Source: Archaeoglobus sp. UBA230
GTDB lineage: Archaea; Halobacteriota; Archaeoglobi; Archaeoglobales; Archaeoglobaceae
DNA: 64,000 nt
NCBI GenBank assembly: GCA_002507545.1
Contig: DAVR01000016.1
Coordinates: 1-64,000, forward strand
Reading direction: 5' to 3'
The notes under the pieces are model-generated. The model was not told the origin of the DNA. It saw only the letters and a program-made list of their open reading frames with translations, and ran no database searches. The number at the start of each line of letters is the position of its first letter. The stretch's first letter is position 1. Made by a program: the position numbers and the translations under genes. Shown here in pieces: positions 7,437 to 16,263 of the stretch.

Positions 7437-7799
7437 TCAACCCCTCGAGAACGAACATTTTATTTTGATGACAGCTCCAACAGTGGCATCGAAGTATAGG
7501 GGGTTTCTAACTTCTCTGTAGTACATAACACCTCCCGAAGGAGCGTTGAACAACCCTATCTCGGTAATGTTCTTGTCAACGATATCCCCTGGATTGATCG
7601 TTATCTCGAACTCGACCTCGCTACCATTTACAGTCGCTGTAGCTTGCTTCCTTATGACTTCAGCCTCGAGAGCTGTATCAGATGTTGTTGGATCTGTGGT
7701 ACCTGTTCCTAATGCTATGTAAGCCATCGGTGTCCCCTGTCCGCAAAGGAGTTTTGCCAGTTCGTTAAGTCCCGCGTCAGTTATTATCTTTCCTGGCAT
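7437..7799 (-). CDS. Tail-fibre/collar-type protein
   Basis: A 120-residue protein with the tail-fibre-associated pattern: ITDAGLNELAKLL at the N-terminus, then an ALGTGTT segment and NITEIGLFN, seen in N-terminal domains of baseplate-linked fibre proteins of myoviruses. Likely connects the baseplate to the DGR-diversified fibre. The ribosome site AGGAGGGA lies within the preceding short ORF. It is the first sizeable gene of the operon that ends in the DGR. Confidence 0.65.
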   Translation of the reverse strand: MPGKIITDAGLNELAKLLCGQGTPMAYIALGTGTTDPTTSDTALEAEVIRKQATATVNGSEVEFEITINPGDIVDKNITEIGLFNAPSGGVMYYREVRNPLYFDATVGAVIKIKCSFSRG

Positions 7800-7854
7800 C
7801 TGACTCCCTCCTGAAGAGTTTTATCTCAGATCTGACATCAACTCGGATCTCCAT
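7777..7854 (-). CDS. Possible 25-residue leader ORF
   Basis: ATG at 7854 begins a 25-codon frame (MEIRVDVRSEIKLFRR...) overlapping the next gene by 23 bases. The viral promoter at 7871 places the transcript start almost exactly on this ATG, so it would be translated as a leaderless frame if used. Its low information content leaves it doubtful. Confidence 0.3.
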   Translation of the reverse strand: MEIRVDVRSEIKLFRRESDARKDNN

Positions 7855-7870
7855 AGCTTGGCTTCAAAAT

Positions 7871-7883
7871 TAGACTTTAAAAA
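7871..7883 (-). promoter_or_regulatory. Viral structural promoter (fibre/DGR unit)
   Basis: Minus strand TTTTTAAAGTCTA. TATA centre at about 7877, 23 bases before the short ORF at 7854. It should drive the unit 7799-3826: fibre genes, target, avd, template RNA and reverse transcriptase. Confidence 0.7.
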
Positions 7884-9485
7884 TCAAAGAGCTTGATAGC
7901 CCCAAACATCGAATATATCATTATAGCAAGCTTCGGTATCCGAGTTCTTCATAAGCAACTTGAACTCTATCGTATCGCCATAAACAAGAGATAAATCCAA
8001 CATTAGCTCATAAACATTGTCGAAGTTTGGATCGCTTGACCAAGATGCGCTACTAACATTAAATGATCCAGATCCTTCACCATATACCTCACACAATGTT
8101 GTCCACGGAACTTTTACTGTTCCATCGGGAGCAACTATTTGATATTCAATCTTTATCCAACCAGTTGAAGCAGAATTCTGGCGTAGATTGAACTTCATCT
8201 TCGTGAAGTTCGTAGCGCTGGAATAGGTTATGCGCTTCTTTTCCACGTAATCCAATTCCGATGCTGAAGATACAGTTCCTCCTCCATATTGCCAATATCC
8301 AAATCCTCCTTCGCCAAAAGAGAAGTACGTGTGGATACTAATTGCAATTGCTTGTGGTGCTACAATTGCGAGAATTGCTGAAAGTGTTTCGAGCAACCAC
8401 TTAATGGTTGCTGCATCGTATCTGTCTGAGAACCCCAACTCACCAAAGGCGCCATACCCAAATCCAAGCCCACTACTAATTTCAGCATTTGTGTTGGAGG
8501 TCTGCAAAATCATGAGGTCTATCAGATCGACATCACCCTTTACGATCACAAGCAATTTATCTCCAAATGATACCAGTCCAAATCCGCTTTGTCCGAAGCC
8601 TAAAGGGGCGACTTGATACTTCGTTTCGGCATTCTCGCATAGGGCTAAAGTTGCATTTAGCAAGGTTAATGCTAAGGCTACAATTGCAACATCCAACCTT
8701 TCTGAAAATCCAAGCTCTCCGAATCTGCCATGACCGAAGCCAAGCCCACTTTTAGTTCTGGCTTTCGTTGCGGAACTTACCAGAATCGACAAATCGATGT
8801 TGCTCGTTTCCGCATCAGCTTTGACCACAAGCAAGAATCCCCCATATGGGCCACCCCCGAACCCATCGTAACCAAAGCCAAGTGGCGTGGATATAAGCAC
8901 CACTACTGTAGAATCTCCCTTGGCGAGAGCGAGAATCTTATACCACAAGCGAGTCCCATCTCTTTGGAAATACACGCCAGCTGCCTTTACGACATCTATG
9001 GCGTTGTAAAGAGCTTTCAAATTCAATTGAAGGATTGGCGCCTCTAAAAGCTCTATCCGAAATGTACCTTTGGGGGAAGCGAATACATTGTTCCCGAACG
9101 ATCCTTCACCAAATCCGAGTATGGCTTTTGGAGCTTCGACGACCTTGATGTCTTTGCTGTCGAGGCCCGTAAAGTATACTACTACATCCAAAATATCTTT
9201 GAGTGTCCCACAACTCAAGTACTTTTGCAACTCAACTTGCAACCTTCCGCGAAGCTCGTCATCGCTCTCTCCAGATTTTCTCGTGAGATTGAAGAGTTTG
9301 GCTATGTAATCAAGAGATCTACCCCTTGCAACCTCTACGAAGCGGGCCACCTTTATTTCCTCGATAACTTGCTCTATCTCGCTCAGCTCTTCCGCAATCG
9401 TGGAAAGAATTTTGTAATTGTTGCTATCTTCATCTTTCCTATAAGCGCTCGAGATTCTCGACAGCATCTCCTTAGCGCTTGCCAT
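7884..9485 (-). CDS. Glycine-rich tail protein with six GFG repeats
   Basis: 533-residue tail protein. Residues 1 to about 115 resemble the myovirus tail protein I / baseplate-wedge region (RFVEVARGRSLDYIAKLF, ESDDELRGRL) that follows gpJ in gene order. After it come six spaced copies of a G-F-G-x3-F-G-x3-[FY] motif (for example GFGEGSFGNN, GFGYGAFGELGF) separated by 45-60 residue beta/helical segments, then a beta-sandwich-like C-terminus (VPWTTLCEVYGEGSG). An upstream ATG exists at 9506, but the ATG at 9485 follows GGAGGGGGAAA. Likely a fibre or wedge protein; the repeat function is unknown. Confidence 0.7.
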   Translation of the reverse strand: MASAKEMLSRISSAYRKDEDSNNYKILSTIAEELSEIEQVIEEIKVARFVEVARGRSLDYIAKLFNLTRKSGESDDELRGRLQVELQKYLSCGTLKDILDVVVYFTGLDSKDIKVVEAPKAILGFGEGSFGNNVFASPKGTFRIELLEAPILQLNLKALYNAIDVVKAAGVYFQRDGTRLWYKILALAKGDSTVVVLISTPLGFGYDGFGGGPYGGFLLVVKADAETSNIDLSILVSSATKARTKSGLGFGHGRFGELGFSERLDVAIVALALTLLNATLALCENAETKYQVAPLGFGQSGFGLVSFGDKLLVIVKGDVDLIDLMILQTSNTNAEISSGLGFGYGAFGELGFSDRYDAATIKWLLETLSAILAIVAPQAIAISIHTYFSFGEGGFGYWQYGGGTVSSASELDYVEKKRITYSSATNFTKMKFNLRQNSASTGWIKIEYQIVAPDGTVKVPWTTLCEVYGEGSGSFNVSSASWSSDPNFDNVYELMLDLSLVYGDTIEFKLLMKNSDTEACYNDIFDVWGYQAL

Positions 9486-9705
9486 TTTCCCCCTCCAATT
9501 TTTCAAGCAAATAATAAAGAGAGATAGTCATTACCGAAACGATAACCATAAACATGTAATACTCGTAATTCGCCTCTCCGAAAATATCGACATATATGAT
9601 GGTCTTTTTTGCTGGAGAAATGTAAGCTGTAAGGAACGTACAAACAAGAAGAAGCGCTAAAGTGTACATCCAAAGCAATCCGAGCAAGATAAGCAACTTC
9701 TTCAT
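9472..9705 (-). CDS. Small membrane protein, two transmembrane helices
   Basis: A 77-residue protein with an N-terminal hydrophobic helix (KKLLILLGLLWMYTLALLL) and a second one (YYMFMVIVSVMTISLYYLL), with about 20 residues between them and a charged tail. It sits between gpJ and the tail protein, overlaps the latter by 14 bases and is two bases from gpJ. A lysis-related or membrane-targeting role is possible; the family is not recognised. Confidence 0.6.
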   Translation of the reverse strand: MKKLLILLGLLWMYTLALLLVCTFLTAYISPAKKTIIYVDIFGEANYEYYMFMVIVSVMTISLYYLLEKLEGENGKR

Positions 9706-9706
9706 C

Positions 9707-10798
9707 TCATGTCACCGTGATTTCATGGGCTCCAGCTTGAGCTTTCTCGTTGGCTTCTATTGTCAAAGCTTGCCCAAATGCGTTTATTGTGGTTACTCCA
9801 TCTGTTGCCTCGAGGCTGTTGATGTCATCAACACCCTCAGCCGCAAGAATTGCCTTAGCCAGATCTGAATACACGACATCCTCGCCAATGGGCAATGAAT
9901 TGATGTAGTTGTCGATAGCAGCTTGAACATTTGCTTGAACTGTCGCTGCATCGTAGGAAGCAATTTTTGTGACAGAAACAGTTACTGTGATAGTTTTTAT
10001 CGAGGGACGTTGCCATATTACTTGTATTCCCGCTGGCCTGACATCCTCAATCGTATTGGTTATGTCAGCATCATTACCTCCAGCGATTGTTACTGTTACC
10101 TTGCACTCTGCAAAGTCCTCCTCAACATTAACATCTGTGACACCTTCTACTTGCAATAATGCGGCCTTTATGGAATAAACTGTTGCTTTTGCGGATGGTG
10201 CATATGTTATAGCCCGATAACGCAACTCCTCGTCAGACTCTGCATCGCTGCCTCCGCTTGTTGGAGATGCATTGTTTACGCTTTCGATTCCACTTATCGG
10301 ATCGAGTAATTTGGTTATAGTGTTCTCGGCGACATTTCCGTGAGATCCTGGTTCAACAGCCTCTATAGCTGCATCTACACTTGTCTGACCTTGCTGCAAT
10401 ATGACCTCCTCTATTGTCTGGAAAATCACCGACCCATCGGCTGTAGCAACCTTTGTGCCTATTGGAATCACGATGTTGCTCGTAGCTGGTGTTGAGCGAC
10501 TGAAAGTTACAATTCCAGTTGCTTTGGTGGCTTGCTTCCTTCTAATTCCGAGAATTGCAACTAAGCGATCCAAATTCTGTCCTGTGGCAAACTCTATGTA
10601 GCCAGCGTAATAAGCATCCTCCAACAGCTGCCAGAGCATATCTATGTCGTAAGCTATGGTCTTTAGGAATGCCAGAAATTCGGAATCCTCGCTTAAGTCT
10701 ATTTCTCCGAGGTAAAGTTTAGCCCTTTGCTTCAGCCCATCCAATATCGCATTGAATGGTTTGACAACAAATCCGTAATCCGTGACTCCATAGTTCAT
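9707..10798 (-). CDS. Baseplate assembly protein J (Mu gp47 / P2 gpJ type)
   Basis: 363-residue baseplate wedge protein. Typical family parts are present: N-terminal TGQNLDRLVAILGIRR, the IPIGTKVAT segment, the glycine/aspartate pattern GGSDAESDEELRYRA, and the C-terminal IGEDVVYSDLAKAILAAEGV. It forms the outer baseplate with gp25 and protein I. It overlaps the gp25-like gene by four bases (ATGA), matching the order in contractile phages. Confidence 0.9.
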   Translation of the reverse strand: MNYGVTDYGFVVKPFNAILDGLKQRAKLYLGEIDLSEDSEFLAFLKTIAYDIDMLWQLLEDAYYAGYIEFATGQNLDRLVAILGIRRKQATKATGIVTFSRSTPATSNIVIPIGTKVATADGSVIFQTIEEVILQQGQTSVDAAIEAVEPGSHGNVAENTITKLLDPISGIESVNNASPTSGGSDAESDEELRYRAITYAPSAKATVYSIKAALLQVEGVTDVNVEEDFAECKVTVTIAGGNDADITNTIEDVRPAGIQVIWQRPSIKTITVTVSVTKIASYDAATVQANVQAAIDNYINSLPIGEDVVYSDLAKAILAAEGVDDINSLEATDGVTTINAFGQALTIEANEKAQAGAHEITVT

Positions 10799-11148
10799 AC
10801 GACCACCTCGGTCTCAACTTTCCCCTCATCAACTGTCAGAGTGAGCTTTATACTCAATTTTCCATTAGAATCGGGGTCAGAAATTTCCACACTATCCACG
10901 GACTTTATTTTGTCGTAACTTGCGAGGGCTTTTTTGATTTCGTGTTCTATCAAAGCCTTGTTCAGCCCCGAGCGCTTTATCTTCAACCAATCAACTCCAA
11001 ACTCTGGATTGAACAAATCTGTACCTTTGACAGTTTTAAGGAGAAACCACACATGCTGCTTTATCTTTTCGAATTCTGTTACCCTCTCGAGTCTTTTCAA
11101 TTCGTTAATAACAAGATCCCCTTGAGAGAACTTGAAATCCCATGTCAT
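10795..11148 (-). CDS. Baseplate wedge gp25-like (gpW) protein
   Basis: 117-residue protein of the gpW/gp25 family, which nucleates sheath attachment at the baseplate. LINE-like core: LLKTVKGTDLFNPEFGVDW, then HEIKKALASYDKIKSV and a beta C-terminus. It immediately precedes gpJ and has its own viral promoter 25 bases upstream. Confidence 0.85.
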   Translation of the reverse strand: MTWDFKFSQGDLVINELKRLERVTEFEKIKQHVWFLLKTVKGTDLFNPEFGVDWLKIKRSGLNKALIEHEIKKALASYDKIKSVDSVEISDPDSNGKLSIKLTLTVDEGKVETEVVV

Positions 11149-11166
11149 CGAGAGCTATGGAGCCAA

Positions 11167-11179
11167 TAGACTTTAAAAA
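11167..11179 (-). promoter_or_regulatory. Viral structural promoter (gp25/gpJ unit)
   Basis: Minus strand TTTTTAAAGTCTA. TATA centre about 26 bases before the ATG at 11148, predicting an almost leaderless transcript. Confidence 0.7.
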
Positions 11180-11184
11180 TCGAG

Positions 11185-11727
11185 TTAGGGTGGGTTGTGC
11201 CAAGTACCATCGTCAGCGTTAGTTCCCCTTATGGTTTTGAAATCGAGGTCGCCATCGATGTAGACATCTCCCTTGATGACTACTCTTCCATCTTGCTGGA
11301 ATTTGATGTAATTGCCCGATTTGTGCTGGATAAGTATTTCATCTTGGTTTATTTGTGGAATTGGATCCACCAACGTGTGGATGCCCGCTATCACTATGGC
11401 GTTGTTGATGCCGAAACGAAGGATCTCGTTTACTTGCACGATTTCATTGTTCTTCAGTTGCTCTTCCAACTCGTGTTTAGAGAATATTATTACGACAACA
11501 TCCCCTTCCGATGGGGCCACAATCACGCTTCCAGAACCAAATTTTTGCACAGCTATTGGCACTTCAAACAACTCTACCTCCTTGCCATGTACTTTGTTCT
11601 TCAACTTGACATTGCAGCGGAATTTCTGTAAATCGACTTGAGTTACTACCCCCAAAGCAGCAGTATTCATCCTCGCGAGTTTTCTTTCAATCCTCTCGTC
11701 CAAAATTTTCAGCAACTCGTCGATCAC
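11185..11727 (-). CDS. Baseplate spike protein (gpV / Mu gp45 type)
   Basis: 180-residue membrane-puncturing spike. It has an OB-like N-terminal domain (VTQVDLQKFRCNVKLK, GDVVVIIFSKHELEE) followed by a short-repeat beta-helix C-terminus (KSGNYIKFQQDGRVVIKGDVYIDGDL). The GTG start at 11727 overlaps the hub stop (GTGA) and follows GAGGTGAT. No His-rich iron-binding tip is evident. It sits between hub and gp25 as in Mu and P2. Confidence 0.8.
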   Translation of the reverse strand: MIDELLKILDERIERKLARMNTAALGVVTQVDLQKFRCNVKLKNKVHGKEVELFEVPIAVQKFGSGSVIVAPSEGDVVVIIFSKHELEEQLKNNEIVQVNEILRFGINNAIVIAGIHTLVDPIPQINQDEILIQHKSGNYIKFQQDGRVVIKGDVYIDGDLDFKTIRGTNADDGTWHNPP

Positions 11728-12560
11728 GGTATCACCTCTACCTCCGTGTAGTACTCTCCGCCCTTGCAAACATGCTTGTATGAAGAAACTACGAATTGTC
11801 CGCTTAGCTTTTCAGAATTCACAACCACAACACTGCCAACTTGTATTTTCCACCTCAACAAAGCCCTTATCCTGAATTTATCTTGATCGTCCTTAATCTT
11901 ACTAACTTCCAGCAATCCTGTTTCTGACTCGAGTACTTCGGCTTCGTTAGACAGCCTGTCTTTTGTTAGAAATGCCATATTGTTCTCAATCGTGAAAACA
12001 TACTCCTCGCCAAACTTTGGCATTGATGACATCATCCAACCATCCCATTGTTTTCTTGTCCTTAACTTGCCATTGATCAGCTTTACAACCTCATCTATGA
12101 CTTCCTTGGGGGTTCCTTGGAACACAAATGGTTTCTCGAAGGTTACACCAGTGTTCTCAATCTTGCCAATAGCGATTCCACAAGCGCTGCACATGTCTTG
12201 GATTACTCGCGATGCGTCTGTTCCAGCTGGATACTTGACCACCACTGGCTCCTTGTTCAGATCGATTGACGAATCCGTGCACTCTATTATCGTTGCTTCA
12301 TCTCCTCTCTTCCTGGCAACATCCACGCTCGCAACCTTGCCATAAAAGATCGTGCCATAGTCATCGTTGTAGCCAGCTTTCAATTCCACATCAATATCAG
12401 TCTTAATCTGTTCTCTCGTTTGTTGGGAGATGTTGTAAACGATTATCGTTGCTGTCTTAGGTTCACCCTCCTTCTTTTCAACTTCGAATTCGATGTCGAG
12501 CTCGTTGGATGTGAAAAGTAAGCTTCCAACCCTCACTTCAATGTGCCGGAGCCAGAGCAT
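11724..12560 (-). CDS. Baseplate hub protein (gpD / gp27 type)
   Basis: 278-residue protein with the late-control-D/hub pattern: N-terminal FEVEKKEGEPKTATIIVYNIS, GYNDDYGTIFYGKV and IECTDSS, a mid LysM-like region (YPAGTDASRVIQDMCSACGI), then a C-terminal beta domain. It forms the trimeric hub between tube and spike. The order tape measure, 181-aa protein, plug, hub, spike supports this. No lysozyme domain is seen. Confidence 0.75.
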   Translation of the reverse strand: MLWLRHIEVRVGSLLFTSNELDIEFEVEKKEGEPKTATIIVYNISQQTREQIKTDIDVELKAGYNDDYGTIFYGKVASVDVARKRGDEATIIECTDSSIDLNKEPVVVKYPAGTDASRVIQDMCSACGIAIGKIENTGVTFEKPFVFQGTPKEVIDEVVKLINGKLRTRKQWDGWMMSSMPKFGEEYVFTIENNMAFLTKDRLSNEAEVLESETGLLEVSKIKDDQDKFRIRALLRWKIQVGSVVVVNSEKLSGQFVVSSYKHVCKGGEYYTEVEVIP

Positions 12561-12564
12561 GCTA

Positions 12565-12846
12565 TCACCAGAACGCCCAAACCTCGCAATCGCTTTCCGT
12601 AACCTTCCAAGGCAGAATCACGAATAGTGTTTCGTATGTTTTCGTGTCTCTGATTTCGAAGAGTTTCTTTTCCACGAGCTTGCCCTCGAACAGAATTTCG
12701 TTACTTTCAATGTCTCTTATCCGGAGGACAGCGAAACCTTTCACATTCCATCTGTAGAAGAGTAAGTAAGCTCTGCCACCTATCTTAACACTCTGCTTCT
12801 GAGGATAGCCAATATTTCTGTCGAATGGCAATCTCCCAATCTCCAT
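12565..12846 (-). CDS. Baseplate plug-type protein (DUF6983-like)
   Basis: 93-residue beta protein with the pattern of the small baseplate plug family: PFDRNIGYPQKQSVKIGGRAY then LLFYRWNVKGFAVLRI and a C-terminal ILPWKVTESD. Such proteins plug the tube in the hub of simple contractile tails. It is adjacent, four bases from the hub gene and abutting the upstream 181-residue gene. The assignment rests on pattern and position. Confidence 0.6.
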   Translation of the reverse strand: MEIGRLPFDRNIGYPQKQSVKIGGRAYLLFYRWNVKGFAVLRIRDIESNEILFEGKLVEKKLFEIRDTKTYETLFVILPWKVTESDCEVWAFW

Positions 12847-13392
12847 TTACACCCCTCCAAAAAGCCCACCAGTAAGCCAATTAACGAATCCGAGAGCTTT
12901 ATCCAACAAGCTTTGCTGAGGTTGTTCTGGTACCTCCTTCTTGTACTCCTCAAAGTGGCGGGCCATCCAGCCATCGAGTGGATTGGTGGGGGTTGTGCTA
13001 CCCTTTACCTCCTCCTCGCTTGGAGTTACAGAAATCGGAATGCTGACAGTCTTCGTTTCAGCCACGCGTATTTGCTTGATGTGGATAGAAGCTTGCAAGT
13101 TGCTCAAATCGAGAGGTCGGAAGGAGAGACTGAGAACAACCATGTTGTCGTACGTGCCATGAAGCTCCGAGACAAACGTGAACAACTTTTTTGAGTCTCT
13201 TAGTGCCTCGAGTCTCTGTTTTGTTGATGTGTCGATTGTTGCTTCGATTGAGAATTCGGCTGGCTCCAGGATGATGTGGTCCGATATGCTGAATTGCTTC
13301 TCGACTCTGTGCTCTGGAACCGTGGTCTTTTCGGTTAAATCGACTACTTGAACAGCCTCAAGCTCAATATCGTCGAGCAATACATTCTCCAT
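12847..13392 (-). CDS. Baseplate/tail protein after the tape measure
   Basis: 181-residue protein. The N-terminal beta region (VQVVDLTEKTTVPEHRVEKQFSISDHIILEPAEFSI) resembles the tail proteins (gp53/XkdP-like, DUF6046 type) that follow tape-measure genes in contractile phages. The C-terminus is polar, then amphipathic (ALGFVNWLTGGLFGGV). First gene of its unit, with a viral promoter 25 bases upstream. Exact family uncertain. Confidence 0.6.
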   Translation of the reverse strand: MENVLLDDIELEAVQVVDLTEKTTVPEHRVEKQFSISDHIILEPAEFSIEATIDTSTKQRLEALRDSKKLFTFVSELHGTYDNMVVLSLSFRPLDLSNLQASIHIKQIRVAETKTVSIPISVTPSEEEVKGSTTPTNPLDGWMARHFEEYKKEVPEQPQQSLLDKALGFVNWLTGGLFGGV

Positions 13393-13409
13393 GTTGCCGA
13401 GGAAGAGAA

Positions 13410-13420
13410 TAGACTTTAAG
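13410..13420 (-). promoter_or_regulatory. Viral structural promoter (hub/spike unit)
   Basis: Minus strand CTTAAAGTCTA, 25 bases before the ATG at 13392. One base departs from the TTTAAAGTCTA consensus. Confidence 0.65.
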
Positions 13421-13443
13421 AAGTGTCAAGAATTCTTGAAGAA

Positions 13444-16011
13444 TTATCCTGGATTCGCATAATGCTTCAGCTTAAGCTTTCTGATGAACTCCTTGAAGAA
13501 TTGATCTGGATTGTCTGTTTTGATTTCGAGCTTATTGATTGTAATCGGTTGGTTGTAGGTTGTTTGAGTCATGGGTTGGTGGATCATCGTTTGGTAAGTT
13601 GCGTGGATGAGCTCGGTTGGGAGAGTTTCCACTGATTTGAGTATGCCACTTGGAAGCTCTGGCTTAATAAGTTTAGGAATGTACTTCACAACTCCAACTA
13701 ATTCTGGAAGCTTGGGGATATCCGCTATAATGGGCTTGATGAGAGCTTGAGCGTAGAGAGATGGGAGTTTGATGGCTTCGACTACTGGCTTAATGTGTAA
13801 AAATAATGTATCGAGCCACGACATATCTGGCTTCTCGATTATTGGCTTGAAAACTGGCTCTTCCACCTTCAACTTAATCGAGCCCTCTTCGTAGAATTTC
13901 TTGTCGTACTCTGGCTTGCCTACGTACGGAATTATTTCGGGATTGATGATGACTTCACCGAACTTGGTCTCAAGCTGTTTCTTGATTTCTTCCTCGTTTG
14001 TTACTCCTTGTAATTTGATTGATTTGATGTATTCGTATTGCTCTATCGCTTTTCTCCTGATTTCCTCCTCAGTCACGTTTCTTCTGAGGAGCTCTTCTTT
14101 CTTTGAAGTTTCGATGAGGTTGATTGTTTTTGTTTCGATTGTCTTTCTTGTTACTATCTCGTAGGCTTTTAATGCTGCTCCAAATGGTGTCAGAGTCTTG
14201 ATCAGATTGAAGATCGGGTTCTCTGTTAGGGTTTTCCACGCGTTTTTTATCCAAGTGATGAAGTTCTTGATTGCAGAGGTTACTTTGTCGAAGTTTTGGG
14301 CCAGGAATAAGATTGCTCCAGCGGGGCCGAGTATGGCATATTTGAGGGGACCTAATGTGTCAAGTCCTTGCTGGATCCAGGATACGAACTCGCCGATTTC
14401 ACTCGACAACCAGTCTATACTCTGCCTCATCCAGTTGATGGCGTTGCCAACGCCTTCGGCGATTGGCTTGAGGAAGGGAAGCTTTTCGAGGAGCCAATTG
14501 ACGAACTGCCCGAGATAACTTCTCTCCCAACCCTTGACAAGTACATCCTGGAGTAGTAGGATTGCCATTATCAATCCTCCAATTAAAGCGATCCATGGGA
14601 GGAGAGGTGCCAAGGTTGTCCAGAGAGATACTGCAAATGTTCTGAGTGTTGTAGTTAATCCTAAAATCGTTGCTTTCAATTTTGTATAATTTAAACCAAG
14701 CCAAGTGATTGCCGCCACTTGAACCAACAGCGGACCTACAACAGCTGAAACAACTGTTACCAATCCAGCTACGACACCAATGAGTCCCTTAATTGGAGTT
14801 GGAAGTTTCTCGAACGTGTCTGTTAAAGTTCTTAGAATTGCAACAACCTTTTTCATTACTGGCAACAAAGTCTTGCCAATTTCAACAGCCAGAATCGTCA
14901 GATTGTTCTTTAAGATCCCAATTTGCTCCGATAAGCTCTTGTCAATTGTTTCAGATGCTTTTTTGGTCGTTCCTCTCACATCATCCATCTTCAACATGAA
15001 TTTATCCAGAGCTTCGGTACCACCTTCAAGTACTCTTGCCAAGCCAGGACCAGCGTATGAGCCAAATATCTCTACAGCTCTCCTCGTTCTCTCTGTCGAG
15101 TCCTCTATTTCGGCAAGCTCTCTCAAAGCTTTCTTGACATCGATGCCTTTGGCTGCTGCGGATCTCAGCCCCATTAAAGCCCTCGAAACATTAACACCAT
15201 TCGCTTCAAGGGCTGAGAGTAACCCAACAGCTTCGCTGAACGATAGGTTGAGCATTTTTAGTGGGGCTGCGTTGCTCTTCAGCAGCTCGATGATGTATGC
15301 CGATTGAACACCGAAGCGCTGTTGGGCTGCGATTAGCGTATCGGTTACCTCATACATTTGCGAAGCTGGAATACTGAAGGCTTTCATTGCAACACTTATC
15401 GAATTCGCAGCTGTTACAGCATCTGTCCCTGTCACCTTGGCGAAGTCGAGTATTGCTTGGGCTGTTTCCTTCGTTTCTCTCCCGAGGTAGCCATATCTCT
15501 CGGTTAGAATTGTTACGACTTCTGATATCGTTTTGAATGAGTCAGAGTTAGCTCTTGCAAGATCCTTGACAACTTCTGTCATTTCTTTGAGTTGCTCGGT
15601 TGTCAAAGTTGTTCGGGCTTGCATCTCAAGGATCGCTCGCTCGAAATCTTTGGCGGAGCCTCCAAACACTCTGAAGCCTCCATATCCAATTGCCGAGAGA
15701 GCTGTACCTATTGCAGCTATGGCTTTCTTGTGCTTCTCTACGATTTCGGTCAAATGCGAGAGCTTCGTTTTCATTGAAGTTACGTATTCGGAGGCTTTCA
15801 CTTTGACCCTATCGAATGCAGAGGCAAGGTCTTGTACTGGCTTTGTCGTTTGCTTGACCTTCATCGTTTCTGTCTGCAAATCCTTAATGGGCTTTACAGT
15901 AGTCTCCAAATTTCTCTTAAAGTCAGTTACAGATTTAGAAACTTGTCTAATGGGTTCAGAAGCTTTATCCACGAACTCGATCAGAACATACAACCCTCTC
16001 AAAGCTTCCAT
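13444..16011 (-). CDS. Tail tape measure protein
   Basis: 855-residue protein, the longest viral gene, setting tail length. The N-terminal coiled-coil region is followed by a conserved TP901-type tape-measure core (about 115-330: FERAILEMQARTTL, AAQQRFGV, ALEANGVNVSRALMGLRSAA, EIFGSYAGPGL), then two or three hydrophobic segments at about 415-500 (GLIGVVAGLVTVVSAVVGPLL; LLPWIALIGGLIMAILLL) and a long coiled/Pro-rich C-terminus. Promoter immediately upstream. Confidence 0.92.
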   Translation of the reverse strand: MEALRGLYVLIEFVDKASEPIRQVSKSVTDFKRNLETTVKPIKDLQTETMKVKQTTKPVQDLASAFDRVKVKASEYVTSMKTKLSHLTEIVEKHKKAIAAIGTALSAIGYGGFRVFGGSAKDFERAILEMQARTTLTTEQLKEMTEVVKDLARANSDSFKTISEVVTILTERYGYLGRETKETAQAILDFAKVTGTDAVTAANSISVAMKAFSIPASQMYEVTDTLIAAQQRFGVQSAYIIELLKSNAAPLKMLNLSFSEAVGLLSALEANGVNVSRALMGLRSAAAKGIDVKKALRELAEIEDSTERTRRAVEIFGSYAGPGLARVLEGGTEALDKFMLKMDDVRGTTKKASETIDKSLSEQIGILKNNLTILAVEIGKTLLPVMKKVVAILRTLTDTFEKLPTPIKGLIGVVAGLVTVVSAVVGPLLVQVAAITWLGLNYTKLKATILGLTTTLRTFAVSLWTTLAPLLPWIALIGGLIMAILLLQDVLVKGWERSYLGQFVNWLLEKLPFLKPIAEGVGNAINWMRQSIDWLSSEIGEFVSWIQQGLDTLGPLKYAILGPAGAILFLAQNFDKVTSAIKNFITWIKNAWKTLTENPIFNLIKTLTPFGAALKAYEIVTRKTIETKTINLIETSKKEELLRRNVTEEEIRRKAIEQYEYIKSIKLQGVTNEEEIKKQLETKFGEVIINPEIIPYVGKPEYDKKFYEEGSIKLKVEEPVFKPIIEKPDMSWLDTLFLHIKPVVEAIKLPSLYAQALIKPIIADIPKLPELVGVVKYIPKLIKPELPSGILKSVETLPTELIHATYQTMIHQPMTQTTYNQPITINKLEIKTDNPDQFFKEFIRKLKLKHYANPG

Positions 16012-16029
16012 CGAAAAACTAAAATTTGA

Positions 16030-16043
16030 TAGACTTTAAAAAA
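16030..16043. promoter_or_regulatory. Viral structural promoter, possibly bidirectional
   Basis: Minus strand TTTTTTAAAGTCTA, TATA centre 26 bases before the tape-measure ATG. TTTAAA is palindromic. Reading plus-ward, the same box lies 13-37 bases before the candidate ATGs at 16050 and 16074 of the divergent Cys-rich gene. Confidence 0.6.
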
Positions 16044-16073
16044 GAAAATATGCTATTCGGTGGGAAGAAAAAG

Positions 16074-16262
16074 ATGGACCAAAATTCTGAAAATGCTAAG
16101 ATATGTCCATTTTACTTCGAGTGGGTTGGAGGCGAAACATCGTCTATTAAATTAGCTAAATGTCTTAAAGAAAAGTGCATGCTCTGGAACCCCGAAGAAC
16201 AAGACTGTAACATCAACGTGATAGCAAAACGCTTGCCAGTTATCCAAGAAATATTGCGATAA
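16074..16262 (+). CDS. Small Cys-rich protein
   Basis: 62-residue protein (longer forms from ATG 16026 or 16050 are possible). I chose ATG 16074 because GGTGGG precedes it. Its cysteines (ICPFYFEW, KCLKEKCMLWN, QDCNIN) could bind a metal or Fe-S cluster. One of very few plus-strand viral genes. Its last 99 bases are duplicated downstream at 16674-16772. Family not recognised. Confidence 0.55.
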   Translation: MDQNSENAKICPFYFEWVGGETSSIKLAKCLKEKCMLWNPEEQDCNINVIAKRLPVIQEILR

Positions 16263-16263
16263 T

